From the NCBI GenBank assembly GCA_003331305.1, contig QOQB01000002.1:111948-175947 (forward strand): DNA of 64,000 nt, read 5' to 3'. Of this stretch, positions 24,501 to 33,310 are shown one piece after another. A program made the position numbers and the translations under genes. Numbering within the stretch: the stretch's first letter is position 1; every line of letters begins with the position of its first letter. The notes beneath the pieces were generated by a model, which was not told the DNA's origin, made no database searches, and saw only the letters and a program-made list of their open reading frames with translations. The DNA comes from Flavobacteriales bacterium (GTDB lineage Bacteria; Bacteroidota; Bacteroidia; Flavobacteriales; Flavobacteriaceae).

Positions 24501-25723
24501 GAGATACCTTGCTGTTCAAATTCAAATAATTTGAGATGGAAAAAGGAAGCAGATGCTAAAATGTGATCAAAAATATCTGCAGAAATTGTCTCGTGATTTT
24601 TCCATTCCTTGTCAGAAGTAAAGGCATACACCTCTAGCGGAATGCCGTTTGGTGTAGGCGCAAGCTGCCTACACATTACCGTAAGACTTTTATTAATACT
24701 AGGGTGTTGCTCCAAATACGTTTCTATATACGATCGAAACAAGCCGATATTGGTAAGGTTTCTTCCATTTAGTGGTATTGAGGTATTCGTTTTTATAGCT
24801 TTATTGTAGGCTGAAACATCAGCCTTCTTCTCTTCAACGAACGTTTTAAATCGCTCTAATTGTGTAATTTCCCTCAATTCTACATCGCTCATAAAGCGCA
24901 CGGAGGATGCGCGGATGTATAGTGGCCGTTTGATGCGTCTCCCTTCCGATTCGCTCATGCCACGCCAATTTTTTATTGAACTGGAGAGTAATTTATAGGT
25001 GGGTACAGTGGTGATTGTGTTGTCGAAATTTTGAACTTTAATGGTTGAAAGATTAATTTCAATGACAGTGCCGTCGGCTCCATAAGACTCCATGGTAATC
25101 CAATCACCAATACGAACAAGATCATTTGCAGCAATTTGAATACTTGCGACAAAACCTAAAATGGTGTCTTTAAAAACCAACAGAATAACTGCTGAAAGTG
25201 CGCCAAGTCCTGTAAAAAAATATACCAAATCTTTTCCTGAAAGAATAGAAAATGTAAGCAGTAAACCAATTCCCCATAAGAAAATCATGACAACTTGAAT
25301 GTAGCTCTTTATGGGTTTGTCTTTGAATTGTGGTCTGTTTTGTAACTCTTGCTTTAACGTGCGTAATAAACTTCGAATGGTTAGTATAGCTACAAAAACA
25401 GCGTAAACATCAATCAATGCACTTAGCCAATCCTCAATATTGGCATTGCCATTTGCCCAAAACCCTACTAATGCGCTTAAGAAAAAATAGGGCACAAAGC
25501 GGGATAAGTTTTTCGGAAATTTGTTTTCAATAAGGGTGTCATCTATGGTTGTTTTTGTTGAACCCGAAATACGATGAAAAATACCAACAAGAATAAACCG
25601 TGAAAATAAACGCAGTAACCAAGCTACAGTTAGCAATATTAAAGAAAGCAAAGCAAAATCAATCCACCACGCCAATGTAGCTGACCACCCCAGCTCTATT
25701 AAGAATTCATAGATTATATGCAT
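24497..25723 (-). CDS. MscS-family mechanosensitive channel (YbdG/MscM-like)
   Basis: 408 residues: five or so N-terminal TM helices (residues 15-190), then the MscS pore helix and beta domain (FFTGLGALSAVILLVFKDTILGFVASIQI; DLVRIGDWITMESYGADGTVIEINLSTIKVQNFDNTITTVPTYKLL) and a C-terminal cytoplasmic domain. The WRGMSESEGRRIKRPLYI insert is typical of YbdG-like rather than short MscS channels. It protects against osmotic downshock by opening under membrane tension. Confidence 0.9.
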   Translation of the reverse strand: MHIIYEFLIELGWSATLAWWIDFALLSLILLTVAWLLRLFSRFILVGIFHRISGSTKTTIDDTLIENKFPKNLSRFVPYFFLSALVGFWANGNANIEDWLSALIDVYAVFVAILTIRSLLRTLKQELQNRPQFKDKPIKSYIQVVMIFLWGIGLLLTFSILSGKDLVYFFTGLGALSAVILLVFKDTILGFVASIQIAANDLVRIGDWITMESYGADGTVIEINLSTIKVQNFDNTITTVPTYKLLSSSIKNWRGMSESEGRRIKRPLYIRASSVRFMSDVELREITQLERFKTFVEEKKADVSAYNKAIKTNTSIPLNGRNLTNIGLFRSYIETYLEQHPSINKSLTVMCRQLAPTPNGIPLEVYAFTSDKEWKNHETISADIFDHILASASFFHLKLFEFEQQGIS

Positions 25724-25771
25724 AAGGCTAAATTAGTTAATTCTCGAACACAAATACTATATTTTGCTGTC

Positions 25772-25807
25772 CAAAAAAACACCCGCATCTTAAAAAAACG
25801 CGGGTGT
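25772..25807 (-). terminator. Minus-strand terminator downstream of the mevalonate genes
   Basis: ACACCCGC (25779-25786) and GCGGGTGT (25800-25807) form a GC-rich stem; on the minus strand it is followed by a seven-T tail. It lies about 290 bp past the stop of the GHMP kinase, an unusually long distance occupied by the histidine-kinase-like remnant. Confidence 0.8.
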
Positions 25808-25827
25808 CAAAACAATAACCAATAAAA

Positions 25828-26112
25828 ATGTTACAACATTACAATTCAATATTACCACGAATCATGCCAAAGTTTATTTATCCAAATTTTTTTACTGTAT
25901 TCTTCATAGTTTTACTTTTTCTAGCGAAAATAAGTACCGAGCAAAATGAAGTGCCTTTCGAAGTAAATATTAAGAGATCGAGTATATTGATGCGAGTAAG
26001 GAACGACAAAAAACTGAAACTTAGCATAGAAGATTTGCATCACAGTGACGGAACCGCATCTGGTACTCGTGTTGTTCTTTATGTGCCTTTAGATCTTAAA
26101 ACGCGTAACTGA
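25828..26112 (+). pseudogene. Possible remnant of a sensor histidine kinase C-terminus
   Basis: 94 codons. An N-terminal hydrophobic helix (NFFTVFFIVLLFLAK) is followed by SIEDLHHSDG and TASGTRVVLYVPL, which strongly resembles the last strand of the HATPase domain in LytS-type sensor kinases (Gly-Thr-x-Val then an apolar Ile/Val-Pro-Leu). The rest of the kinase (dimerisation, N- and G-boxes) is absent. It overlaps the convergent GHMP kinase by 17 bp. It is most likely a decayed gene, but could be expressed as a small membrane protein. Confidence 0.4.
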
Positions 26113-26998
26113 TTAGTGAATCATAATGCAAACAAGTAGCATACCCTTTGTTGGCAAAGTAGTTGGGTGTTGTTGCATCGCCACAGGCTAAGACGAAATC
26201 CCCTCCCCATGCACCAAGGCTTTTAACAGCACCATTATAATCAGTAAAAAGGTGCTTTTGTAACGGAGTCATTCCAATTATATGGCCTATAATTTCTTCG
26301 TGTTCCAACATCAATTCTTGAAAATTTTGAAGATTTACTTTTTGTAAAAATTGTGCAGTTAATGTATTTATTTTCTTGATTCTAGATGACGTGAGTTTGG
26401 ATTTATCGAATGCTGCAACCGCTTTTTGGCTGTCTTGCTTTTGATTTAGATATACAAAAAATAGTTGATCCTTAAACTCAGGCGAAAAAGGAATAGGCGT
26501 TACTTTAGGGTGCAGTGCATTTGTGCGTTCGTAGACTATTGCACTTCTTGCATCCGCACATGCTATATCGTATCCGCTTCCACCAAAAACGCGTTGTTGT
26601 AATACATAAGGATTTACCTTTGCCCATTGTGCCAAAATCGAAATTAACGTCGATGAACTTCCCAGTCCCCACGAGCGGTCAAAATCAAGTGTAGTGGTAA
26701 ACGAAAACCCTGTTGAGGTATTCCAGCAAGTTGGGTTTTGGGTTTTCATTTCTACAAACAAATGTTGAAGCCTTTTACCAATTTCATTAAGGCGTTTGGG
26801 TGCAAATGAAGTAATATCAAATTCATTTTCATACCACAAATCCCCATGCCGATCTATGCTTTTCCATTGAATAGTATTTCCTGTTTCAACAACCTCCAAG
26901 GACTGTCCCATTTTGGTGGGAACTGCTAATGCTTTTGCGCCACCCAAAACGGCGTACTCGGCGGTTAGTAGTAATTTCCCGTGTGCGAAAAACTTCAT
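26096..26998 (-). CDS. GYDIA-family GHMP kinase (mevalonate pathway)
   Basis: 300 residues. The GHMP signatures are present: N-terminal FFAHGKLLLTAEYAVLGGA, ATP loop WGLGSSSTLIS, and the sequence GGSGYDIACADA that names the GYDIA group found in Bacteroidota. These sit where mevalonate or phosphomevalonate kinase acts in isoprenoid synthesis. It overlaps the HMG-CoA reductase stop by 4 bp, so the two are co-expressed. The exact substrate (mevalonate, phosphomevalonate or mevalonate diphosphate) is not decidable from sequence. Confidence 0.85.
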   Translation of the reverse strand: MKFFAHGKLLLTAEYAVLGGAKALAVPTKMGQSLEVVETGNTIQWKSIDRHGDLWYENEFDITSFAPKRLNEIGKRLQHLFVEMKTQNPTCWNTSTGFSFTTTLDFDRSWGLGSSSTLISILAQWAKVNPYVLQQRVFGGSGYDIACADARSAIVYERTNALHPKVTPIPFSPEFKDQLFFVYLNQKQDSQKAVAAFDKSKLTSSRIKKINTLTAQFLQKVNLQNFQELMLEHEEIIGHIIGMTPLQKHLFTDYNGAVKSLGAWGGDFVLACGDATTPNYFANKGYATCLHYDSLISYAF

Positions 26999-28329
26999 TT
27001 GGAACGTAGTTTTTCTAGCACTTTTACTACAGCGTGATGCGAAACGGTGTGTTTTTTAAAGTGTTCTAGAACCGATTCTTTTTCAGTAGGAGTTGCCTTA
27101 AACTGATTTAAAATATTAAGCAAATGCATTTTCATATGTCCTTGCTGAATACCTGTTGTTACCAAGCTTTTTACTGCTGCAAAATTTTGAGCCAATCCCG
27201 CTACTGCAATAATCTGCATTAGTTCTGCTGCGTTAGGTGATCCCATGAGTTCGTGACACCATTGCACCATAGGGTGCAGTTTGGTAAGCCCACCAACTGT
27301 TCCTATAGCCAATGGAAGTGTTAGTGAAAAGTGGAATATACCATCTTTAATTTCAGCTTTAGATAAACTGCGATACTGTCCGCTATCGGCTGCATAGGCA
27401 TGCACGCCTGCGGCTACGGCTCTAAAATCATTTCCGCTGGCATTGACTACCGCATCTACGCCATTCATAATGCCTTTGTTGTGCGTAACAGCACGATAAG
27501 GTTCTAATGCTGCAATGCGAACAGCTTGCACAAACTTTTCTGCAAACAATTGACTTTCAGCTTCATTCGGCAGTAGTTTTGCTACGGGACACGATACAGC
27601 TGCCTCAACCAAACAATTGGGTACATAGTTAGATAAGATGCTCATAACTACTTCTATGGCTTTTTCACTTAATGAAAACGCGTCGTATTGCGCAGCCAGC
27701 TCACGTAAGGTATGTGCCAATTTCTCCAAGCAAGAATTGATAAAATTCGCCCCCATGGAGTCTTTGGTTTCAAAGCGCACATCTAACTGAAAGTAGCCTT
27801 CTAACAATACCGTTTTATTGACCAATATCAAGGATGTAATACCACCACCGCGCGCACGCATGTTTTTGGTAATGGGTTCGGTAGCTTCCAGAAGCCTTGC
27901 CTTGTTGGAGTCAAAAAATGTTTGAAGACGGTTGGGATCTCCATCGAATATAAAATGCACTTGCCCCACTTTTTCGGTTCCTAAAACACGTGCTCTAAAT
28001 CCCCCTTTGGTAGCCCAAAACTTAGCGGCATTTGCCGCTGCGGCCACGACCGAACTCTCTTCAATCGCCATGGGAATGGTCATTATTTTATCATTGATGA
28101 TAAAGTTTGGCGCAACCCCTAAGGGTAGATAGAAGTTAGCAACCGCATTTTCAATAAAATCGTCGTGGAGGTTTTGCCTTTTGGCATCTGGATGGGTGTA
28201 CTTGGCCAACACTTCTTGTGCTTGCGTCGGATTTTGAAATGCATTTTCGGTAATCCATGCTATTTTTTCGGCTTTGGTTTTTTTTGAAAACCCCGAAACC
28301 AATGCGTGTTGACCCTTTTGATTGCTCAT
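26995..28329 (-). CDS. mvaA: Hydroxymethylglutaryl-CoA reductase, class II
   Basis: 444 residues, the size of the class II ('degradative') enzyme without a membrane domain. Recognisable parts: FIENAVANFYLPLGVAPNF (substrate-binding, Glu), TKNMRARGGGI, NKGIMNGVDAVVNASGNDFRA, LPLAIGTVGGLTKLHP, and the C-terminal catalytic His region QQGHMKMHL. In Flavobacteriia this enzyme serves the mevalonate route, in keeping with the coupled GHMP kinase. A TATCTTTG box ends 4 bp before the ATG. Confidence 0.94.
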   Translation of the reverse strand: MSNQKGQHALVSGFSKKTKAEKIAWITENAFQNPTQAQEVLAKYTHPDAKRQNLHDDFIENAVANFYLPLGVAPNFIINDKIMTIPMAIEESSVVAAAANAAKFWATKGGFRARVLGTEKVGQVHFIFDGDPNRLQTFFDSNKARLLEATEPITKNMRARGGGITSLILVNKTVLLEGYFQLDVRFETKDSMGANFINSCLEKLAHTLRELAAQYDAFSLSEKAIEVVMSILSNYVPNCLVEAAVSCPVAKLLPNEAESQLFAEKFVQAVRIAALEPYRAVTHNKGIMNGVDAVVNASGNDFRAVAAGVHAYAADSGQYRSLSKAEIKDGIFHFSLTLPLAIGTVGGLTKLHPMVQWCHELMGSPNAAELMQIIAVAGLAQNFAAVKSLVTTGIQQGHMKMHLLNILNQFKATPTEKESVLEHFKKHTVSHHAVVKVLEKLRSK

Positions 28330-28333
28330 AAGG

Positions 28334-28341
28334 CAAAGATA
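28334..28341 (-). promoter_or_regulatory. -7 box of mvaA, abutting the start codon
   Basis: TATCTTTG on the minus strand ends 4 bp before the ATG at 28329. A TTA lies about 18 bp upstream. Transcription would begin at or next to the start codon. Confidence 0.55.
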
Positions 28342-28406
28342 CGGATGTCTGGACAGTTCTAATCATTCCCTCAAAAATCCTATATTAGCCCATCAACAAC
28401 TTAATT

Positions 28407-29963
28407 ATGGAAGCACAATTTGGCGGCTCTACCTTAAACCAACGCACTATTCTTAGTCACCCCCTTGGATTATTTGTTTTGTTTTTTACTGAAATGTGGG
28501 AACGTTTTAGCTACTATGGCATGCGTGCAATTTTGGTTCTTTTTCTTACATCTTCTCTCATGGATGACGGTTGGGCGTGGTCAAACGAAGATGCTTTAGA
28601 GTTATATGCTTTATACACGGGATTGGTCTACTTAACACCCATTTTAGGTGGTTTTTTGGCAGATAAATTTTTAGGGTACCGCAATGCTACTGTCTTGGGC
28701 GCACTTATCATGACTCTAGGTCATGCATCTATGGCACTTGAATCGTTTACGCAATCTTTTTTTTATCTTGGGCTCATACTATTAATAGTAGGAAATGGTT
28801 TTTTTAAGCCCAATATCTCCTCTATAGTTGGGCAATTATACAAAGATGGAGATAAACGCAAAGACGGTGGTTATACCATATTTTATATGGGTATAAATGC
28901 CGGAGCGTTTTTAGGTATTTTGCTGTGCGGCTATATTGGTGAAAAAGTAGGCTGGCACCTTGGCTTTGGATTGGCTGGAATTTTCATGTTTTTGGGTATG
29001 CTGCAGTTTTGGTTTGCCCAAAAGATTTTTGGGACTATAGGTTTGACTCCAAAAAAAATGGCGGCAGCCAATACTGCTCAAAAAACAACACCTACTAAAA
29101 CAGGCTTCACAAAAACCGAATTAGACCGGCTATTTGTGATTATAATCTTTTCCATTTTCACTATTTTCTTTTGGTGGGCGTTCGAGCAAGCTGGTGGTTC
29201 TATGACCATTTTTGCTAGAGACTTTACCCAACGTACATTAATCGGTGATGCGGCTACTATTTTTAAAGCAGCAAACACTATCATTACATTGGTACCCATG
29301 GTCATTCTGACCCTAGTTTTATATGGATTATATCGTAAAATGATCGGGTACTACCTTCTCTCAAATGTGTTTTTAGGCGCGAGTTTTGTCATTGTTTGGG
29401 GCATCGTTATTTGGATGATTCAACGTGAATTTTCAGAAACAGCTACTGAAATTCCTGCATCTTGGTTTTCGGTCTTAAACTCTTTGTATATTATTCTACT
29501 AGCGCCGCTCTTTTCCAAAATATGGGCATCAAAATTAAATCCGAGTGGGCCTGCAAAATTTGCTATTGGATTGATTTTGCTAGGTACAGGTTTTGCCTTT
29601 TTGGCATTTGGTTCTTGGGGTATTCCTATGGGTGCAGAAACAGCAAGTGTTAGCATTGTTTGGTTGATTTTAGCGTATTTATTTCATACAATGGGTGAAT
29701 TATGTGTGTCTCCAGTTGGGTTGTCATATGTGAGTAAATTGGCTCCGTTAAAGTTAGTTGGGCTTATGTTCGGATTTTGGTTTGTATGTAGTGCTATAGC
29801 CAATTACTTCGGAGGTAAAACGGGTAGCTATATTGATAAAATTTCAGAAGCCTATGGTCTTTCAAATTTCTTTTTGATTTTCTTTGCAATACCTGTTTTG
29901 GCAGGAATATTGATGCTATTAATTAAACCAATCTTAATTCGCAAAATGCATGGAATATATTAA
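28407..29963 (+). CDS. POT-family proton-dependent oligopeptide transporter
   Basis: 518 residues with about 14 hydrophobic segments. The N-terminal FFTEMWERFSYYGMRAILVLFL contains the ExxER(F)-type proton-coupling motif of POT/PTR2 transporters. PTR2 signatures GGFLADKFLGYRNA and NGFFKPNISSIVGQLY follow. It imports di- and tripeptides. The thioredoxin-like gene overlaps its 3' end by 14 bp. Confidence 0.92.
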   Translation: MEAQFGGSTLNQRTILSHPLGLFVLFFTEMWERFSYYGMRAILVLFLTSSLMDDGWAWSNEDALELYALYTGLVYLTPILGGFLADKFLGYRNATVLGALIMTLGHASMALESFTQSFFYLGLILLIVGNGFFKPNISSIVGQLYKDGDKRKDGGYTIFYMGINAGAFLGILLCGYIGEKVGWHLGFGLAGIFMFLGMLQFWFAQKIFGTIGLTPKKMAAANTAQKTTPTKTGFTKTELDRLFVIIIFSIFTIFFWWAFEQAGGSMTIFARDFTQRTLIGDAATIFKAANTIITLVPMVILTLVLYGLYRKMIGYYLLSNVFLGASFVIVWGIVIWMIQREFSETATEIPASWFSVLNSLYIILLAPLFSKIWASKLNPSGPAKFAIGLILLGTGFAFLAFGSWGIPMGAETASVSIVWLILAYLFHTMGELCVSPVGLSYVSKLAPLKLVGLMFGFWFVCSAIANYFGGKTGSYIDKISEAYGLSNFFLIFFAIPVLAGILMLLIKPILIRKMHGIY

Positions 29964-30498
29964 AAAAAATATCCTCCTAATCTTACTCTTTTTGTGTACT
30001 ACAACTTTTGCCCAAGTTAAATGGTATACCCTTGATGAAGCGTTGGTTGCCCAAAAAGAGAACCCAAAACCCATTATGTTGGATGCTTACACGGTTTGGT
30101 GCGGCCCTTGCGTGTTACTCGAAAAAAATACTTTTGGCAACGATGATGTTAGCGCGTATCTAAACACTCACTTTTACCCGGTAAAATTTAATGCTGAAGG
30201 CAATGAAAAAGTTACCTATCGAGGACAGACGTTTGACAATCCAAACTATGACCCCAAGCGAGCTAAAACAAGAAATGCGACACATATGTTTACGCGCTAC
30301 TTGGGCGTTTCTGGATATCCAACTCTTGTATTTTTTGATGAAACGGGTAGTTTTATTACCCCTGTTGTAGGGTATCTGACCCCTCTACAAATAGAGATTT
30401 ACTTACAGCTAATTAACAAACAAGACTACAAAAACATCAAATCTCTACAAGACTTTACGGCATACATAAAAAACTTTGAACATAAGTTTAAGGGATAA
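29950..30498 (+). CDS. Periplasmic thioredoxin-fold protein
   Basis: 182 residues. A hydrophobic N-terminal signal (NILLILLFLCTTTFAQ) exports it. The active site is DAYTVWCGPC (Cys51/Cys54), followed by LLEKNTFGNDDVSAYLN and the cis-Pro region GVSGYPTLVFFDETG. This is the DUF255/thioredoxin_7-like arrangement of periplasmic disulphide reductases. It overlaps the POT gene by 14 bp, so is probably translated with it. The C-terminus may have been affected by the neighbouring deletion suspected at 30445-30582. Confidence 0.85.
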   Translation: MEYIKKNILLILLFLCTTTFAQVKWYTLDEALVAQKENPKPIMLDAYTVWCGPCVLLEKNTFGNDDVSAYLNTHFYPVKFNAEGNEKVTYRGQTFDNPNYDPKRAKTRNATHMFTRYLGVSGYPTLVFFDETGSFITPVVGYLTPLQIEIYLQLINKQDYKNIKSLQDFTAYIKNFEHKFKG

Positions 30499-30582
30499 GC
30501 CCCTTAAGTTGCTGTCGCGCAACAAAATTCCGACGCCAAAAGACAGGGCAATAGCAGCAATAGGGGTACTTAGATGTGGCAT
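30445..30582 (-). pseudogene. Possible truncated comEC start (45 codons)
   Basis: An ATG at 30582, 18 bp after the NlpC/P60 stop and on the same strand, opens a frame beginning MPHLSTPIAAIALSFGVGIL, which resembles the first TM helix of Bacteroidota ComEC/Rec2 DNA-uptake proteins. It then runs antisense into the end of the thioredoxin-like gene and stops after 45 codons. In many flavobacteria comEC sits next to NlpC/P60 and lpxB. This is therefore read as the stump left by deletion of comEC. The similarity covers few residues, so the call is tentative. Confidence 0.35.
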
Positions 30583-30600
30583 ACCTCAAAGCACAAAATT

Positions 30601-31062
30601 TTATTTTTTGAGCAGTCGTCGAGTTTGGGCGTATGTTTTTTTCCAGTAGCTGTTTCCGAGCGAAGAAACCATTACCCCTTTGGATGTTGATGCGTGAATA
30701 AATTGTGGTACGCCTCCTTTTGTACCCACGACAATACCTGCGTGGGTTAACTTTCTTTTTCGCGACGTTCTAAAAAAAATAATATCCCCTTTTTTGGCTC
30801 TGTCAACAGATATACGTTTTCCTTTTTTTCGTAACTCGTGGACTGTTCTTGGAATCCGTACGCCTTGTTGTCTGAAGGCATTGTGTATCAGTCCAGAGCA
30901 ATCAATTCCCCCTTTGGTATTTCCACCATAAACATATGGAGTACCCATATAGCCCTTGGCGTAATACACGACTCCGTCGCGGGGTTTCATTTTAGTTCCC
31001 TTTTTAAAACTACCACAGCCTACTAGGCTTACGGCAAGGACAATAAAAATCAGATTACGCAT
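30601..31062 (-). CDS. NlpC/P60 (C40) peptidoglycan endopeptidase, lipoprotein
   Basis: 153 residues with a lipobox (AVSLVGCGS, Cys16). The NlpC/P60 catalytic triad is visible: Cys55 in GGIDCSGLIH, His107 in LTHAGIVVG and His123 in QFIHAS. It is a single-domain cell-wall hydrolase like E. coli Spr/MepS, cutting peptide cross-bridges in the periplasm. Its start overlaps the lpxB stop by 8 bp. Confidence 0.92.
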   Translation of the reverse strand: MRNLIFIVLAVSLVGCGSFKKGTKMKPRDGVVYYAKGYMGTPYVYGGNTKGGIDCSGLIHNAFRQQGVRIPRTVHELRKKGKRISVDRAKKGDIIFFRTSRKRKLTHAGIVVGTKGGVPQFIHASTSKGVMVSSLGNSYWKKTYAQTRRLLKK

Positions 31063-32161
31063 GAGTACGTTCTACAATAAGTTGAGCCACTGCAGCACTT
31101 GCACCACTTCCACCCAATTTTTCTTTTAAAGATTTATACGCTTCAAGCTGTGCGTGCCGTTTTGTGCCCGTTAAAATTTCAGATAAATCGGTTGTGAGTT
31201 GTTTTGGATTGCAGCTGGATTGAATGCGTTCAGGAATAGCGTCTTTATCTAGAATTAAATTAACTAAAGAGATGTAGGGCAGTTTTACTACTTGTTTTCC
31301 GATAGCATAGCTTATGTTACTCGTTTTATAACAGACCACTTGTGGCACTTCAAACAGTGCTGTTTCTAAGGTGGCTGTACCACTAGTAACCAAAGCGGCT
31401 TTTGCGTGTGCTAAAAGTTTGTAGGTACTGTTTCGAATAACGTAAACCGGCAGTTCTTCAAAAAGGGAATCGCTTAGGTGTGGTGCAGCAGCCACAACAA
31501 AACAATGTTCTGTGAACTGCTTTGCGGTTTCAACCATAACATCAAGCATTTTTTTCACCTCTTGTGTTCTGCTTCCTGGAAGTAGTGCTATGATGGGTTT
31601 TTTGGCTGGGAGTTTGTTTTCTTTTCTGAATTCAGTTTCTGGTCCAGCGTCAAAATGTGACACTTCGTCTAAAAGCGGATGTCCAACAAAGTCCACAGGA
31701 ATACGATGCATATTTTCAAAAAAAGGCTTTTCAAAGGGTAAAATAACGTAAAGATAATCAATGACACGCGCCATAAGTTTAACCCTATTTTCTTTCCAAG
31801 CCCATACCTGTGGACTAATGTAGTAATGCACAGGAATGCGTTGTGCTTTTGCCCACTCGGCAATACGTAAATTAAAGCCTGGGTAGTCGACTAAAATCAA
31901 TGCGTCAGGCTTGAATGCTGAAATATCCTTTTTACAAAAGTGTATATTTTTGAGGATGATCCGTAAGTTTTTGACGACCTCCCAAAACCCCATAAATGCC
32001 AATTCTCGGTAGTGTTTGACTATGGTTGCCCCTTCGGCTTTCATGCGGTCGCCGCCCCATGCCCTAACCTCAGTGTTTTGGTCTTTTTCTTTTAATGCCT
32101 TCAGCATATTTGCGCCATGCAAATCACCTGATGCCTCACCCGCTATGATGTAATATTTCAT
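31055..32161 (-). CDS. lpxB: Lipid-A-disaccharide synthase
   Basis: GT19 glycosyltransferase joining UDP-2,3-diacyl-GlcN to lipid X in lipid A synthesis. The start is placed at the ATG at 32161, giving the typical N-terminus MKYYIIAGEASGDLHGA; an upstream start at 32197 would add 12 residues with no family match. Further signatures: ILVDYPGFNLRIA, YYISPQVWAWKENR, LLPGSRTQEVK and TSGTATLETAL. 368 residues. It overlaps the small membrane protein by 4 bp. Confidence 0.95.
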   Translation of the reverse strand: MKYYIIAGEASGDLHGANMLKALKEKDQNTEVRAWGGDRMKAEGATIVKHYRELAFMGFWEVVKNLRIILKNIHFCKKDISAFKPDALILVDYPGFNLRIAEWAKAQRIPVHYYISPQVWAWKENRVKLMARVIDYLYVILPFEKPFFENMHRIPVDFVGHPLLDEVSHFDAGPETEFRKENKLPAKKPIIALLPGSRTQEVKKMLDVMVETAKQFTEHCFVVAAAPHLSDSLFEELPVYVIRNSTYKLLAHAKAALVTSGTATLETALFEVPQVVCYKTSNISYAIGKQVVKLPYISLVNLILDKDAIPERIQSSCNPKQLTTDLSEILTGTKRHAQLEAYKSLKEKLGGSGASAAVAQLIVERTHA

Positions 32162-32430
32162 CCAAAAAGCTTTACACCAAAGGTAAACAAAGCCCACAAG
32201 ATGGAGCCCAAAAGTATACCATATGCCATGGTGTCTTGGTTTTTACGCAGTGCCCAAAAAAAGAAAAAGAGGTTTGGGATAGCACTCAGCGCAGCTATTC
32301 CAGCCAAGGCGGTTCGCTGTATTTCTTTTCCTTGAGAGTCAAAAACGAACAGCACAATACCTAACAAAAAGGCCGGTAACCCTATGCCAATAAGCACTCC
32401 CCAACGTGGAGATGGTTTTAGAAATCCCAT
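32158..32430 (-). CDS. Small membrane protein between surE and lpxB
   Basis: 90 residues with three hydrophobic segments (about 11-28, 39-60 and 69-88) and few charged residues. It overlaps surE by 13 bp and lpxB by 4 bp, so the three are translated as a unit. No family recognised; a membrane protein in this position is common in related genomes. Confidence 0.75.
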   Translation of the reverse strand: MGFLKPSPRWGVLIGIGLPAFLLGIVLFVFDSQGKEIQRTALAGIAALSAIPNLFFFFWALRKNQDTMAYGILLGSILWALFTFGVKLFG

Positions 32431-33185
32431 GTATTTAGTTTTTGAATGCTGTGATGCGCTGTCATGTCAAAGTGTACAGGAACCACACTGACATAGCCAT
32501 TTTCGAGTGCCCATTCGTCGGTATCTTCGCCTTTATCTTCATTGATAAATTTACCAGTCAACCAGTAATATTCTTTTCCTGTTGGGTCGTTACGCTTGTC
32601 AAATTCTTCTACCCAATAGGCCATGGCTTGGCGGCAAATACGAATTCCCTTGATGTCTTTTTCGAGCAGTTTAGGTAGGTTTACATTTAAAACAACGCCC
32701 TCTGGAATTCCATTAGAAAGTGCCGATTCGGCAATACGTTTAATAAAGGAGGAAACTTGAGAAAAATCAGCATCCCAGGCATAGTCCAAAAGGGAAAACC
32801 CGATGGCTGGAATGCCTTCAATACCTGCTTCTACGGCTGCACTCATTGTCCCAGAATAAATCACATTAATAGATGAGTTTGAACCGTGGTTAATTCCTGA
32901 AACGCATAAATCAGGTTTGCGTTTTAGGATCTCATGCACTCCCATTTTCACACAATCGGCTGGAGTGCCAGAGCAAGCATACTCAGTTTGTGGACCATCG
33001 TCGATAGTTACCTTGCTACACCGCAAGGTGTTATTAATGGTAATGGCGTGTCCCATTCCCGATTGTGGGCTATCGGGAGCAACAACCACTACTTCGCCAA
33101 TAGCGTTCATGACTTTTATGAGATTTCGCAAACCTGGCGCACTTATGCCATCGTCGTTGGTTACTAAAATAAGCGGCTTTTTCAT
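32418..33185 (-). CDS. surE: 5'-nucleotidase SurE
   Basis: Metal-dependent 5'/3'-nucleotidase and exopolyphosphatase linked to stationary-phase survival. The ATG at 33185 gives MKKPLILVTNDDGISAPGL, the canonical metal-binding Asp-Asp start; ten residues upstream (from 33215) are not needed. The second signature is PDLCVSGINHGSNSSINVIY with YSGTMSAAVEAGI. 255 residues. First gene of the lpxB unit. Confidence 0.95.
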   Translation of the reverse strand: MKKPLILVTNDDGISAPGLRNLIKVMNAIGEVVVVAPDSPQSGMGHAITINNTLRCSKVTIDDGPQTEYACSGTPADCVKMGVHEILKRKPDLCVSGINHGSNSSINVIYSGTMSAAVEAGIEGIPAIGFSLLDYAWDADFSQVSSFIKRIAESALSNGIPEGVVLNVNLPKLLEKDIKGIRICRQAMAYWVEEFDKRNDPTGKEYYWLTGKFINEDKGEDTDEWALENGYVSVVPVHFDMTAHHSIQKLNTWDF

Positions 33186-33310
33186 CTTTGTTAATTGAAA
33201 GTTAAAAGTACACAATGGAAGCGTAATTTTTATTTATTTTGGCATGATTATAGAAGAGTTATCCGAAAGTTAACAAAAAACAGTACATTTAGACTTGCTA
33301 CCAAGTAAAT

